The notes beneath the pieces are model-generated. The model ran no database searches and had not been told where the DNA came from. It was given only the letters and a program-made list of their open reading frames with translations. The position numbers and the translations under genes are program-made. Of a stretch of DNA of 6,255 nt, positions 1 through 6,255 are shown one piece after another (the first letter of the stretch is position 1; each line of letters begins with the position of its first letter). Origin of the DNA: Methylophilaceae bacterium (GTDB lineage: Bacteria; Pseudomonadota; Gammaproteobacteria; Burkholderiales; Methylophilaceae); NCBI GenBank assembly GCA_003533095.1, contig DOEL01000063.1, positions 3,403 to 9,657 of the forward strand, in the 5' to 3' direction.

Positions 1-240
1 TTAATGTTTTTAGGTGGTTGGTTATCTCCGATTCCTTTTATTCCAGATAGTTTTTTATGGCTTTTAATAAAAGTTGCATTTTTATTATTTTGCTTCTTAT
101 GGTTTAGAGCAACATTTCCTCGCTATCGCTATGATCAAATTATGCGATTAGGTTGGAAAATTTTTATACCAATTACGATTGCTTGGATTGTATTTATTGG
201 CGGCATGATGCAAACCTCATGGGGATATCTATTTCATTAA
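1..240 (+). CDS. nuoH: NADH-quinone oxidoreductase subunit H (NuoH), C-terminal fragment
   Basis: This is the last 79 codons of NuoH, read in frame from base 1 (TTA) to the TAA at 238-240; the rest lies upstream of the window. The ATG at position 4 is an internal methionine, not the start. NuoH (mitochondrial ND1 homologue) is the membrane subunit that anchors the peripheral arm of complex I and forms much of the quinone-binding chamber. The visible part has the family's C-terminal hallmark: a hydrophobic helix followed by [20 protein letters not shown], an Arg/Tyr-rich cytoplasmic segment, then a final transmembrane helix ([15 protein letters not shown]). Family members are usually about 330-350 residues, so roughly three quarters is missing. 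The stop codon abuts the nuoI start with no spacer, as expected in a nuo operon. Identity is essentially certain; only the 5' end is unknown. Confidence 0.97.
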   Translation, partial: LMFLGGWLSPIPFIPDSFLWLLIKVAFLLFCFLWFRATFPRYRYDQIMRLGWKIFIPITIAWIVFIGGMMQTSWGYLFH

Positions 241-732
241 ATGATTAAAAAAATTAAACAATTCTTATCAAGTTTGATGTTAATCGAGCTCCTGAAAGGC
301 ATGCTCCTTACAGGTCGGTATTTCTTTGCGAGAAAGATTACTGTGCAGTATCCAGAAGAAAGAACACCGCAATCTAATCGTTTTAGAGGTCTTCACGCAC
401 TTCGCCGTTATGCAAACGGTGAGGAAAGATGTATCGCTTGTAAATTATGCGAAGCTGTATGTCCTGCTATGGCAATTACAATTGAATCCGAAGAGCGTGA
501 AGATAAGACAAGACGAACAACTCGTTATGATATTGACCTTACTAAATGTATTTTTTGTGGCTTTTGTGAAGAATCTTGTCCAGTGGATTCTATCGTTGAA
601 ACAAGAATTTTTGATTACCACGGTGAATCCCGAGGAGATCTCATTTATACCAAAGAGATGTTACTCGCGGTAGGAGACAAATATGAAAAACAAATTGCAG
701 AAGATCGTGCTCAAGATGAGAGGTTCCGATAA
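241..732 (+). CDS. nuoI: NADH-quinone oxidoreductase subunit I (NuoI), 2x[4Fe-4S] protein
   Basis: NuoI (TYKY homologue) is the 8Fe ferredoxin-like subunit of complex I that carries clusters N6a and N6b and passes electrons towards N2 and the quinone. The 163-residue product has the usual length for proteobacterial NuoI. Two CxxCxxCxxxCP motifs are intact: C64, C67, C70, C74 and C103, C106, C109, C113. By family rule the first three Cys of one motif plus the last Cys of the other bind each cluster. An amphipathic N-terminal region (about residues 5-30, ending [11 protein letters not shown]) is the expected membrane-surface anchor. The C-terminal part ([21 protein letters not shown]) is also family-typical. 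The start at 241 directly follows the nuoH TAA (TAAATG). It gives the expected N-terminus, but no Shine-Dalgarno lies at normal distance (GGGGA at 221-225 is 15 nt away), so translational coupling is likely. Confidence 0.97.
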   Translation: MIKKIKQFLSSLMLIELLKGMLLTGRYFFARKITVQYPEERTPQSNRFRGLHALRRYANGEERCIACKLCEAVCPAMAITIESEEREDKTRRTTRYDIDLTKCIFCGFCEESCPVDSIVETRIFDYHGESRGDLIYTKEMLLAVGDKYEKQIAEDRAQDERFR

Positions 733-735
733 GCC

Positions 736-1362
736 ATGTTTGAATTTAAAGATTTTGTATTTTATGTTTTATCCTTTGTGCTGATTGCTTCAGGACTAAG
801 CGTCATTACTTCTAGAAATCCTGTAACCGCAGCGTTATCTCTGGTTTTAGCATTCTTTAATGCCGCAGGTATCTGGCTTTTACTTCAAGCCGAATTCTTA
901 GCCATTGCATTAGTGCTGGTTTATGTAGGCGCTGTCATGGTTTTATTTCTATTTGTTGTCATGATGCTTGATATCAATTTTGATAAATTAAGAGAAGGCT
1001 TTTGGGATTACCTTCCTATGGCAGGGTTTATTGGCATTCTCATGACAGTTGAAATGGTCATGGTGTTTAAAACTAAACCATTTAATTTGCCACCAATATC
1101 AGATTCAATTTCAAATACTTCGAATACAGAAATGATTGGTAATACTTTATATTCGAATTATGTGCTTCCGTTTGAACTTGCTTCCGTTATTTTGCTTATT
1201 GCGATTGTTTCAGCGATTGCTTTAACCCTTCGTGATCGAAAAGATAGTAAAAAGGCAAATCCTGCTGAGCAGGTAGCTGTGAAGCGTCAAGATCGTGTGC
1301 GATTAGTCAGGATGAAGTCAGAGGAAAAATATACGAAACCTAAAGTGAAGGAAACTAGATGA
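736..1362 (+). CDS. nuoJ: NADH-quinone oxidoreductase subunit J (NuoJ)
   Basis: NuoJ (ND6 homologue) is an integral membrane subunit linking the quinone module to the proton-pumping arm. The 208-residue protein shows about five transmembrane segments. These include the conserved third helix [20 protein letters not shown] (residues 61-80), which in solved complex I structures carries a pi-bulge implicated in coupling, and the conserved [13 protein letters not shown] segment with E147 in a late helix. After about residue 165 the chain becomes a hydrophilic basic tail ([15 protein letters not shown], then [12 protein letters not shown]). I recognise this tail from betaproteobacterial NuoJ proteins, and it should face the cytoplasm. 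The start lies 3 nt after the nuoI stop. A purine-rich GAGAGG at 718-723 is a possible but distant ribosome site (12 nt). The last 4 bases overlap the nuoK start as ATGA. Confidence 0.96.
   Translation: MFEFKDFVFYVLSFVLIASGLSVITSRNPVTAALSLVLAFFNAAGIWLLLQAEFLAIALVLVYVGAVMVLFLFVVMMLDINFDKLREGFWDYLPMAGFIGILMTVEMVMVFKTKPFNLPPISDSISNTSNTEMIGNTLYSNYVLPFELASVILLIAIVSAIALTLRDRKDSKKANPAEQVAVKRQDRVRLVRMKSEEKYTKPKVKETR
1348..1352 (+). promoter_or_regulatory. Ribosome binding site for nuoK
   Basis: AAGGA sits 6 nt upstream of the nuoK ATG at 1359, inside the last codons of nuoJ. It is the clearest normally spaced Shine-Dalgarno in the window. It supports the ATGA overlap start of nuoK, together with likely translational coupling to nuoJ. 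Confidence 0.65.
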
Positions 1363-1664
1363 TTGGTTTAGCTCATTATCTTATTCTTGGTGCGATTTTA
1401 TTTACCATCAGCGTCGTAGGTATTTTTCTTAATCGCAAAAATATCATTATTCTGCTTATGTCCATTGAGCTAATGTTACTTGCTGTGAATATTAATTTTA
1501 TTGCTTTTTCACATTACTTAAATGATATTGCAGGACAAATTTTTGTCTTTTTTATTTTAACGGTAGCAGCTGCGGAATCAGCCATAGGTTTGGCAATTAT
1601 TGTTTTAATTTTTAGAAATACCCGCTCTATCAATGTTGACGATTTAAATCGTCTTAATGGGTGA
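1359..1664 (+). CDS. nuoK: NADH-quinone oxidoreductase subunit K (NuoK)
   Basis: NuoK (ND4L homologue) is a small membrane subunit of the complex I linking module and contributes to a proton pathway. At 101 residues it has the standard family length. Three transmembrane helices are visible (about residues 5-23, 28-50 and 60-86). The two membrane glutamates essential in Escherichia coli NuoK (E36 and E72) correspond here to E37 in [13 protein letters not shown] and E73 in [13 protein letters not shown]. One extra residue in the first loop explains the +1 offset. The start is an ATGA overlap with the nuoJ stop and has a good AAGGA site 6 nt upstream. The 3' end overlaps the ATG assigned to nuoL by 8 nt. 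Nothing is degenerate or unusual in the protein. Confidence 0.97.
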   Translation: MIGLAHYLILGAILFTISVVGIFLNRKNIIILLMSIELMLLAVNINFIAFSHYLNDIAGQIFVFFILTVAAAESAIGLAIIVLIFRNTRSINVDDLNRLNG

Positions 1665-3672
1665 ACACTTGAATTCTATTTATTCATATCTCGCAATTCC
1701 ATTATTACCCCTCATTGCATCGTTTAGTGTGGGTATTTTAGGCCGCAGATTGCCTGAGTTTTTTGCTTCAAGCATGACTATCTTATCTGTGTTTATTGCA
1801 TTTGTGCTTTCATGCACAACGCTTCATGAGACATTAAATGGGTTAGTTTTAAATCAGACAATTTATCAGTGGCTTCTTTCTGGCCATTATCAATTTGAAG
1901 TTGGATTTTTAATTGATAATTTGACGGCCATGATGATGGTAGTGGTAACTTTTGTATCACTGATGGTTCATATCTACACTATGGGTTATATGAAAGGGGA
2001 TCCAGGCTATCGAAGATTTTTTAGCTATATCTCTTTATTTACCTTCTCAATGCTGATGTTGGTTATGAGTAATAATTTCATGCAACTCTTTTTTGGTTGG
2101 GAAGCGGTAGGCCTCGTGTCTTATCTTCTTATCGGATTTTGGTTTGAAAGACCGACAGCAATTTATGCAAATCTCAAAGCTTTTCTGGTTAATCGTGTCG
2201 GAGATTTTGGTTTTATTTTAGGAATTGCTTTGATTCTTTACTGGACAGGCTCTCTTGATTACGTAACGGTATTCAAAAGTGCAGGCATTATCGCAGCTCA
2301 TAAAATGCAATTATTTGGTCAACCTATTGCTGCTATAACTGTGATTTGTATTTTGTTATTTATTGGAGCGATGGGGAAATCTGCTCAAGTTCCATTACAT
2401 GTATGGCTTCCAGATTCAATGGAAGGACCAACACCTATATCTGCCTTGATTCATGCTGCGACGATGGTGACCGCTGGTATTTTTATGGTGTCACGTACAT
2501 CACCCTTATTTGAATTATCTAATACAGCTCTTTCTTTTGTCATGATTATTGGCGCTATCACTGCATTATTTATGGGTTTATTAGGCATTATTCAGAATGA
2601 TATTAAGCGTGTCATAGCTTATTCAACACTTTCACAATTAGGTTATATGACAGTTGCATTAGGAGCCTCAGCTTATTCAGTTGCTATGTTTCATTTAATG
2701 ACACACGCATTCTTTAAGGCTTTGCTTTTCTTAGGTGCTGGTTCAGTCATTATAGGTATGCATCATGATCAAGATATTCAACATATGGGAAATTTAAAAA
2801 AATACATGCCTATTACTTGGATTACTTTTTTAATTGGCTCTTTAGCACTCATAGGTACGCCATTATTTTCAGGATTTTATTCAAAAGATAGTTTGATTGA
2901 AGCCGTGAAGCTATCTCAGATTTCAGGAAGTCACTTCGCTTATTTTTCTGTCTTGGTAGGCGTATTTGTAACAGCATTTTATTCATTTAGACTTTATTTT
3001 CTTGTTTTTCATGGTAAAGAGAAATGGCGTCTTGAGAAGTTAGCAAATCATGATGATCACCATCATGGTTTGAATCCAAAAGATAATCCACATGAAAGCC
3101 CTTTAAGTGTCACCTTACCTTTGGCCTTACTTGCAATACCATCTTTAATGATTGGTTATGTAACAATTGAGCCTGTATTGTTTGGTAGCTTTTTTTCAAA
3201 AAGTATTTTCTTAGATATTGAAGCACATCCTACGATGGAGCATTTAAGCCATCATTTTCATGAAATTTATCATGGACCTTTTGGCATGGCATTACATAGT
3301 ATCGTGAGCTTGCCTTTCTTATTTGCATCAAGTGGTGTTGCACTGGCTTATTACTGCTATCAAGTGAATTTAAATTTACCAAAAGCTATTTTTAATCGAA
3401 CACAAACAATTTATCGCGTATTAGAAAATAAATATGGATTTGATACATTTAATGAAAAGTTTTTTGCTTTTGGCAGTCGTTTTTTAGGTGAAAGATTCTG
3501 GCAAATTGGTGATGTCAAAATTATTGATGGATGGCTTGTCAATGGAACAGCAAAATCTGTAAGTAAGCTCGCAGAAAAAATACGTGTGATTCAATCAGGC
3601 TATATTTATCACTATGCTTTTGCAATGGTGATAGGCGTATTTCTATTATTAACTTTCTTTATAAAAATATAA
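1657..3672 (+). CDS. nuoL: NADH-quinone oxidoreductase subunit L (NuoL)
   Basis: NuoL (ND5 homologue) is the distal antiporter-like subunit of complex I and is thought to translocate protons. The 671-residue product matches betaproteobacterial NuoL in length. Family residues are present: E149 in [18 protein letters not shown] (E. coli E144), K241 in [20 protein letters not shown] (E. coli K229), H266 in [10 protein letters not shown]317 in [19 protein letters not shown]354 in [14 protein letters not shown], and K410-D411 in [10 protein letters not shown] (E. coli K399 region). A His-rich hydrophilic loop (465-480) precedes later helices. The C-terminal part, with the charged stretch at about 577-647 and a last helix (650-671), fits the long lateral helix and terminal anchor that separate NuoL from NuoM and NuoN. 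The start is uncertain: ATG 1657 overlaps nuoK by 8 nt and has no Shine-Dalgarno, while in-frame TTG 1669 has GGTGA 4 nt upstream and would give a 667-residue protein beginning [15 protein letters not shown]. Confidence 0.96.
   Translation: MGEHLNSIYSYLAIPLLPLIASFSVGILGRRLPEFFASSMTILSVFIAFVLSCTTLHETLNGLVLNQTIYQWLLSGHYQFEVGFLIDNLTAMMMVVVTFVSLMVHIYTMGYMKGDPGYRRFFSYISLFTFSMLMLVMSNNFMQLFFGWEAVGLVSYLLIGFWFERPTAIYANLKAFLVNRVGDFGFILGIALILYWTGSLDYVTVFKSAGIIAAHKMQLFGQPIAAITVICILLFIGAMGKSAQVPLHVWLPDSMEGPTPISALIHAATMVTAGIFMVSRTSPLFELSNTALSFVMIIGAITALFMGLLGIIQNDIKRVIAYSTLSQLGYMTVALGASAYSVAMFHLMTHAFFKALLFLGAGSVIIGMHHDQDIQHMGNLKKYMPITWITFLIGSLALIGTPLFSGFYSKDSLIEAVKLSQISGSHFAYFSVLVGVFVTAFYSFRLYFLVFHGKEKWRLEKLANHDDHHHGLNPKDNPHESPLSVTLPLALLAIPSLMIGYVTIEPVLFGSFFSKSIFLDIEAHPTMEHLSHHFHEIYHGPFGMALHSIVSLPFLFASSGVALAYYCYQVNLNLPKAIFNRTQTIYRVLENKYGFDTFNEKFFAFGSRFLGERFWQIGDVKIIDGWLVNGTAKSVSKLAEKIRVIQSGYIYHYAFAMVIGVFLLLTFFIKI
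1660..1671 (+). promoter_or_regulatory. Possible ribosome site and alternative TTG start of nuoL
   Basis: GGTGA at 1660-1664 is complementary to the UCACC part of the 16S rRNA 3' end. It lies 4 nt before an in-frame TTG at 1669-1671. For that part of the anti-Shine-Dalgarno this is the normal aligned spacing. Starting here would remove the overlap with nuoK, because the GGTGA ends exactly at the nuoK stop (TGA 1662-1664). The N-terminus would then resemble the MN-x-Y start common in NuoL proteins. The ATG at 1657 has no comparable site. I cannot decide between the two from this sequence alone. Confidence 0.45.
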
Positions 3673-3673
3673 G

Positions 3674-5176
3674 ATGAATTTAACTCATATATTAAGTTAT
3701 TCAATTTGGACGCCTATTTTTTTAGGCGCACTTATACTTTTGTTAAGTGGAAAAATAAGTGACGCGCAAGCTAAATGGTTTTCATTTGTCAGTAGTATAG
3801 TTTCTTTTTTAATCACCATTCCACTCTACACAGCATTTGATTTCTCTTTTGGACAGTTTCAGTTCCAAGAATTTTTTCATTGGATTCCTGCCTTTCACAT
3901 TAATTATCATTTAGGTGTCGATGGGTTTGCTGTACCTTTAATTCTTTTGACGAGCTTCACTACAGTTATTGTAGTGCTTGCTTCATGGCGATCTATAGAA
4001 GATCGTGTTGCACAATACATGGCAGCTTTCTTGATCATGTCAGGTCTTATGATTGGGGTATTTAGTGCGCTTGATGCCATGCTTTATTATATTTTTTGGG
4101 AAGCTATGCTTATTCCCATGTTTTTAGTGATTGGTATTTGGGGCGGACCTAATCGCATTTATGCGACGATTAAATTCTTTTTATATACTGTTTTAGGTTC
4201 TTTATTAATGTTAGTAGCGTTCATATATCTCTACTTACATACCCATTCTTTTGAGGTAGTGAATTTTTATAATGCCGGACTCGGTCTTTATCCTCAAATT
4301 TTTATCTTCTTAGCTTTATTCATGGCATTTGCAGTCAAAATTCCAATGTGGCCTTTACATACTTGGTTGCCTGATGCACATGTGGAAGCGCCGACAGGAG
4401 GTTCAGTCGTCCTTGCAGCAGTCATGTTGAAATTAGGAGCGTATAGCTTTATGCGCTTTGCGATGCCAATCGCACCTGAGGCAGCAATTTATTTAAAAGA
4501 GTTTATGGTCACGCTATCTCTTATTGCAATTTTATATATTGCACTTATTGCAATTGTTCAAAAAGATATGAAAAAATTAATTGCCTATTCATCAATATCA
4601 CATATGGGTTTTGTTACTTTAGGTTTATTTATGTTTAATTCAATTGGTATTGAAGGCGCATATGTTCAAATGATTTCCCATGGTTTTATTTCAGCCGCGA
4701 TGTTTTTATCTGTAGGCGTTCTTTATGACAGATTACATACGAGACAAATTGCAGATTACGGTGGCGTTATTCATGCAATGCCAACCTTTGCAGCCTTTGC
4801 AGTTTTTTTTGCTATGGCTAATTGTGGCTTACCTGGCACTTCAGGATTTGTAGGTGAATTTATGGTCATCATGAGTGCTATGCAAAATAATTTCTGGATT
4901 GCATTGATTGCAGCAAGTTCTCTTATTTTTGGCGCGGCTTATTCTTTATGGATGGTAAAGCGAGTATTTTATGGTGAAGCACGTAACCAAAAAATTAGAG
5001 CATTAAAAGATATCTCTTGGCGTGAATTTTTTATTCTTTCTATTTTGGCGCTTCTTATTATTTTAGTGGGCGTTTACCCCAAAATTATTACAGATATGAC
5101 CAATGCGTCGACAGTCCAGTTTCTAGAGCAGTTGCATTTGATAAAACCTGTCTCATCATTACCGTTGGATGTATAA
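3674..5176 (+). CDS. nuoM: NADH-quinone oxidoreductase subunit M (NuoM)
   Basis: NuoM (ND4 homologue) is the middle antiporter-like proton-translocating subunit of the complex I membrane arm. The 500-residue protein is of normal length and almost entirely transmembrane. Conserved functional residues are in place: E143 in YYIFWEAMLIPMFLVIGIWG (E. coli E144), K222 in FAVKIPMWPLHTWLPDAHVE (E. coli K234), K253 in VVLAAVMLKLGAYSFMRF (E. coli K265), and E395 in GLPGTSGFVGEFMV (E. coli E407). The block MKKLIAYSSISHMGFVTLG (299-317) and the SHGFISAAMFL segment are also signature NuoM. The WPLHTWLPDAHVEAP form, rather than the NuoL-type [14 protein letters not shown], separates it from its paralogue next door. 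The start is 1 nt after the nuoL TAA and has only A/T-rich sequence upstream with no Shine-Dalgarno, so coupling to nuoL is likely. Its stop abuts nuoN (TAAATG). Confidence 0.97.
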   Translation: MNLTHILSYSIWTPIFLGALILLLSGKISDAQAKWFSFVSSIVSFLITIPLYTAFDFSFGQFQFQEFFHWIPAFHINYHLGVDGFAVPLILLTSFTTVIVVLASWRSIEDRVAQYMAAFLIMSGLMIGVFSALDAMLYYIFWEAMLIPMFLVIGIWGGPNRIYATIKFFLYTVLGSLLMLVAFIYLYLHTHSFEVVNFYNAGLGLYPQIFIFLALFMAFAVKIPMWPLHTWLPDAHVEAPTGGSVVLAAVMLKLGAYSFMRFAMPIAPEAAIYLKEFMVTLSLIAILYIALIAIVQKDMKKLIAYSSISHMGFVTLGLFMFNSIGIEGAYVQMISHGFISAAMFLSVGVLYDRLHTRQIADYGGVIHAMPTFAAFAVFFAMANCGLPGTSGFVGEFMVIMSAMQNNFWIALIAASSLIFGAAYSLWMVKRVFYGEARNQKIRALKDISWREFFILSILALLIILVGVYPKIITDMTNASTVQFLEQLHLIKPVSSLPLDV

Positions 5177-6255
5177 ATGAATCAACTTATTCAAACTGAT
5201 CTTTCTTTAATTTTGCCAGAAATTTTTGTGCTCTCAATGGCAATGGTTGTGCTTATGACAGATCTATTTATTAAACCTTCAATGCGTTGGATTATTTTTA
5301 CCCTATCTCAATTTACATTACTGGGCGGAGCTTACTTAACTGGGCAGCATTTTAATCATGAAACTCAATTTGCGTTTTCTAAAATGTTTGTTCGTGATGG
5401 TTTAGCAGATCTTTTAAAAATGATGAGTTATGCAGGGACATCATTGATTTTTTTCTATAGCCGCTCTTATATGAAAGATCGTAATTTATATCGTGGCGAA
5501 TATTTTTCATTAGTGTTATTTGCATTGCTTGGCATGATGATTATGATTTCAAGTCACAATATGCTTCTTGTGTATATGGGGCTCGAACTTCTTTCTTTAT
5601 GTTTGTATTCTCTGACGGCACTTGATCGTGACAATCAAAAAGCAACCGAGTCTGCAATTAAATATTTTGTGCTTGGTGCCCTTGCGTCTGGACTTCTTCT
5701 TTATGGCATGTCGATGATTTATGGTGCGACTTCAAGTTTAGACTTGAATGTAATTTCAGCGGCATTATTAAATAACCCTACAGACCACACTATTCTTGTA
5801 CTAGGCCTTGTCTTTGTTGTGGCGGGTCTTGCATTTAAATTAGGGGCTGTACCATTTCAAATGTGGGTTCCTGATGTTTACGAAGGTTCACCCTCATCTA
5901 TTGCTATGTTGATTAGTTCAGTTCCAAAATTGGCAGCTTTTGCTATCACAGTTCGTATCTTAGGTGATGGTCTTCAGTCCATGATAGTTGATTGGAAACA
6001 AATGATGCTTATTATGGCTGTGCTTTCCTTAGGTATTGGAAATGTCACAGCAGTTGCACAAACAAATATTAAACGTATGTATGCCTATTCAACGATTTCT
6101 CACATAGGCTTTATTCTTTTTGGCTTGATGAGTGGAACGCTTAATGGTTATGCATCAAGTTTATTTTATGTGGTGAGTTATATGTTTATGACTCTCGTTT
6201 CTTTTGCATTATTAATGATAATGTCTCACAAAAATTTTGAATGTGAAACACTTGA
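5177..6255 (+). CDS. nuoN: NADH-quinone oxidoreductase subunit N (NuoN), N-terminal part
   Basis: This is an open frame with no stop to the window edge: 359 codons plus 2 bases. NuoN (ND2 homologue) is the proximal antiporter-like subunit of complex I and usually ends the nuo operon. The reading begins MNQLIQTDLSLILPEIFVLS. Recognisable family blocks follow: RGEYFSLVLFALLGMMIMIS (106-125), MGLELLSLCLYSLTALDRDN (134-153), ESAIKYFVLGALASGLLLYG (158-177), FKLGAVPFQMWVPDVYEGSP (220-239) and KRMYAYSTISHIGFILFG (299-316). Conserved charged residues sit at a constant +4 offset from E. coli NuoN: E137 (E133), E158 (E154), K221 (K217) and K251 (K247). The late-helix lysine (E. coli K395) would lie beyond the window. 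Family length is about 480-490, so roughly a quarter is missing. The start directly follows the nuoM stop; only a weak GGA at 5167-5169, 7 nt upstream, could serve as a ribosome site. Confidence 0.96.
   Translation, partial: MNQLIQTDLSLILPEIFVLSMAMVVLMTDLFIKPSMRWIIFTLSQFTLLGGAYLTGQHFNHETQFAFSKMFVRDGLADLLKMMSYAGTSLIFFYSRSYMKDRNLYRGEYFSLVLFALLGMMIMISSHNMLLVYMGLELLSLCLYSLTALDRDNQKATESAIKYFVLGALASGLLLYGMSMIYGATSSLDLNVISAALLNNPTDHTILVLGLVFVVAGLAFKLGAVPFQMWVPDVYEGSPSSIAMLISSVPKLAAFAITVRILGDGLQSMIVDWKQMMLIMAVLSLGIGNVTAVAQTNIKRMYAYSTISHIGFILFGLMSGTLNGYASSLFYVVSYMFMTLVSFALLMIMSHKNFECETL

Noticed and set aside
326..673. A 115-codon open frame on the + strand in another phase within nuoI.
   Set aside because: It lies wholly inside nuoI, whose frame has both intact [4Fe-4S] motifs. 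The alternative product shows no family features and is a shadow frame.
1261..1273. CCTGC-TGA-GCAGG hairpin in the nuoJ tail.
   Set aside because: The stem is only 5 bp with a 3-nt loop, within codons for the conserved PAEQ segment. It is the sort of palindrome expected by chance.
3711..3728. The hairpin at the nuoM start as an intrinsic terminator or attenuator.
   Set aside because: The T run is in the loop, not after the stem, and the stem is only 6 bp. It lies inside an operon whose downstream genes must be transcribed.
3989..4005. CGATC/GATCG inverted repeat in nuoM.
   Set aside because: The stem is 5 bp with a 7-nt loop, which is at chance frequency for this length of sequence.
1657..6255. 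nuoL, nuoM and nuoN as parts of an Mrp antiporter or a hydrogenase (Hyf/Ech-type) operon, which share these subunit families.
   Set aside because: The order H-I-J-K-L-M-N, the 8Fe NuoI and the lengths and motifs of each subunit fit respiratory complex I; no hydrogenase or Mrp-specific gene is present.
1..6255. A novel accessory or defence system hidden in the window or on the minus strand.
   Set aside because: Coding density on the + strand is essentially complete with recognised complex I subunits. No spacer exceeds 3 bases, and I saw no supported minus-strand gene, repeat array or mobile-element end.

Overview
This window is an uninterrupted stretch of a bacterial nuo operon, which encodes the proton-pumping NADH:quinone oxidoreductase (respiratory complex I). 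On the + strand, in canonical order, it holds the 3' end of nuoH, complete nuoI, nuoJ, nuoK, nuoL and nuoM, and the first 359 codons of nuoN, which runs off the right edge. There is no gene on the minus strand, no RNA gene, no mobile element and no CRISPR array that I can support. No stretch longer than 3 bases lies outside a coding region.

Layout: nuoH end (1-240), nuoI (241-732), nuoJ (736-1362), nuoK (1359-1664), nuoL (1657-3672), nuoM (3674-5176), nuoN start (5177-6255). The junctions are extremely tight: 0 nt (H/I), 3 nt (I/J), a 4-nt ATGA overlap (J/K), an 8-nt overlap or 4-nt gap depending on the nuoL start (K/L), 1 nt (L/M) and 0 nt (M/N). This points to one polycistronic mRNA with translation coupled from gene to gene. 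No internal promoter or terminator is visible.

How the genes work together: NuoH joins the membrane arm to the peripheral arm and forms much of the quinone chamber. NuoI carries the two [4Fe-4S] clusters that lead electrons towards the quinone site. NuoJ and NuoK form the linking membrane module. NuoL, NuoM and NuoN are the three antiporter-like proton-channel subunits. The key charged residues of this family are present in every complete subunit, so the enzyme looks fully functional.

Organism: the protein sequences read as betaproteobacterial. Examples are the NuoI cluster-binding and C-terminal regions, the basic NuoJ tail with its PAEQV and KRQDRVRLV segments, and the His-rich NuoL loop. 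The DNA is AT-rich: hand counts of three lines gave about 30 to 47% GC. AT-rich codon use plus minimal spacers fits a streamlined betaproteobacterium such as a free-living Methylophilales (OM43/Methylopumilus-like) lineage. That placement is inferred from memory of the families, not from a database search. I found no previously undescribed system here; the findings below are small, mostly about translation initiation and local structure.
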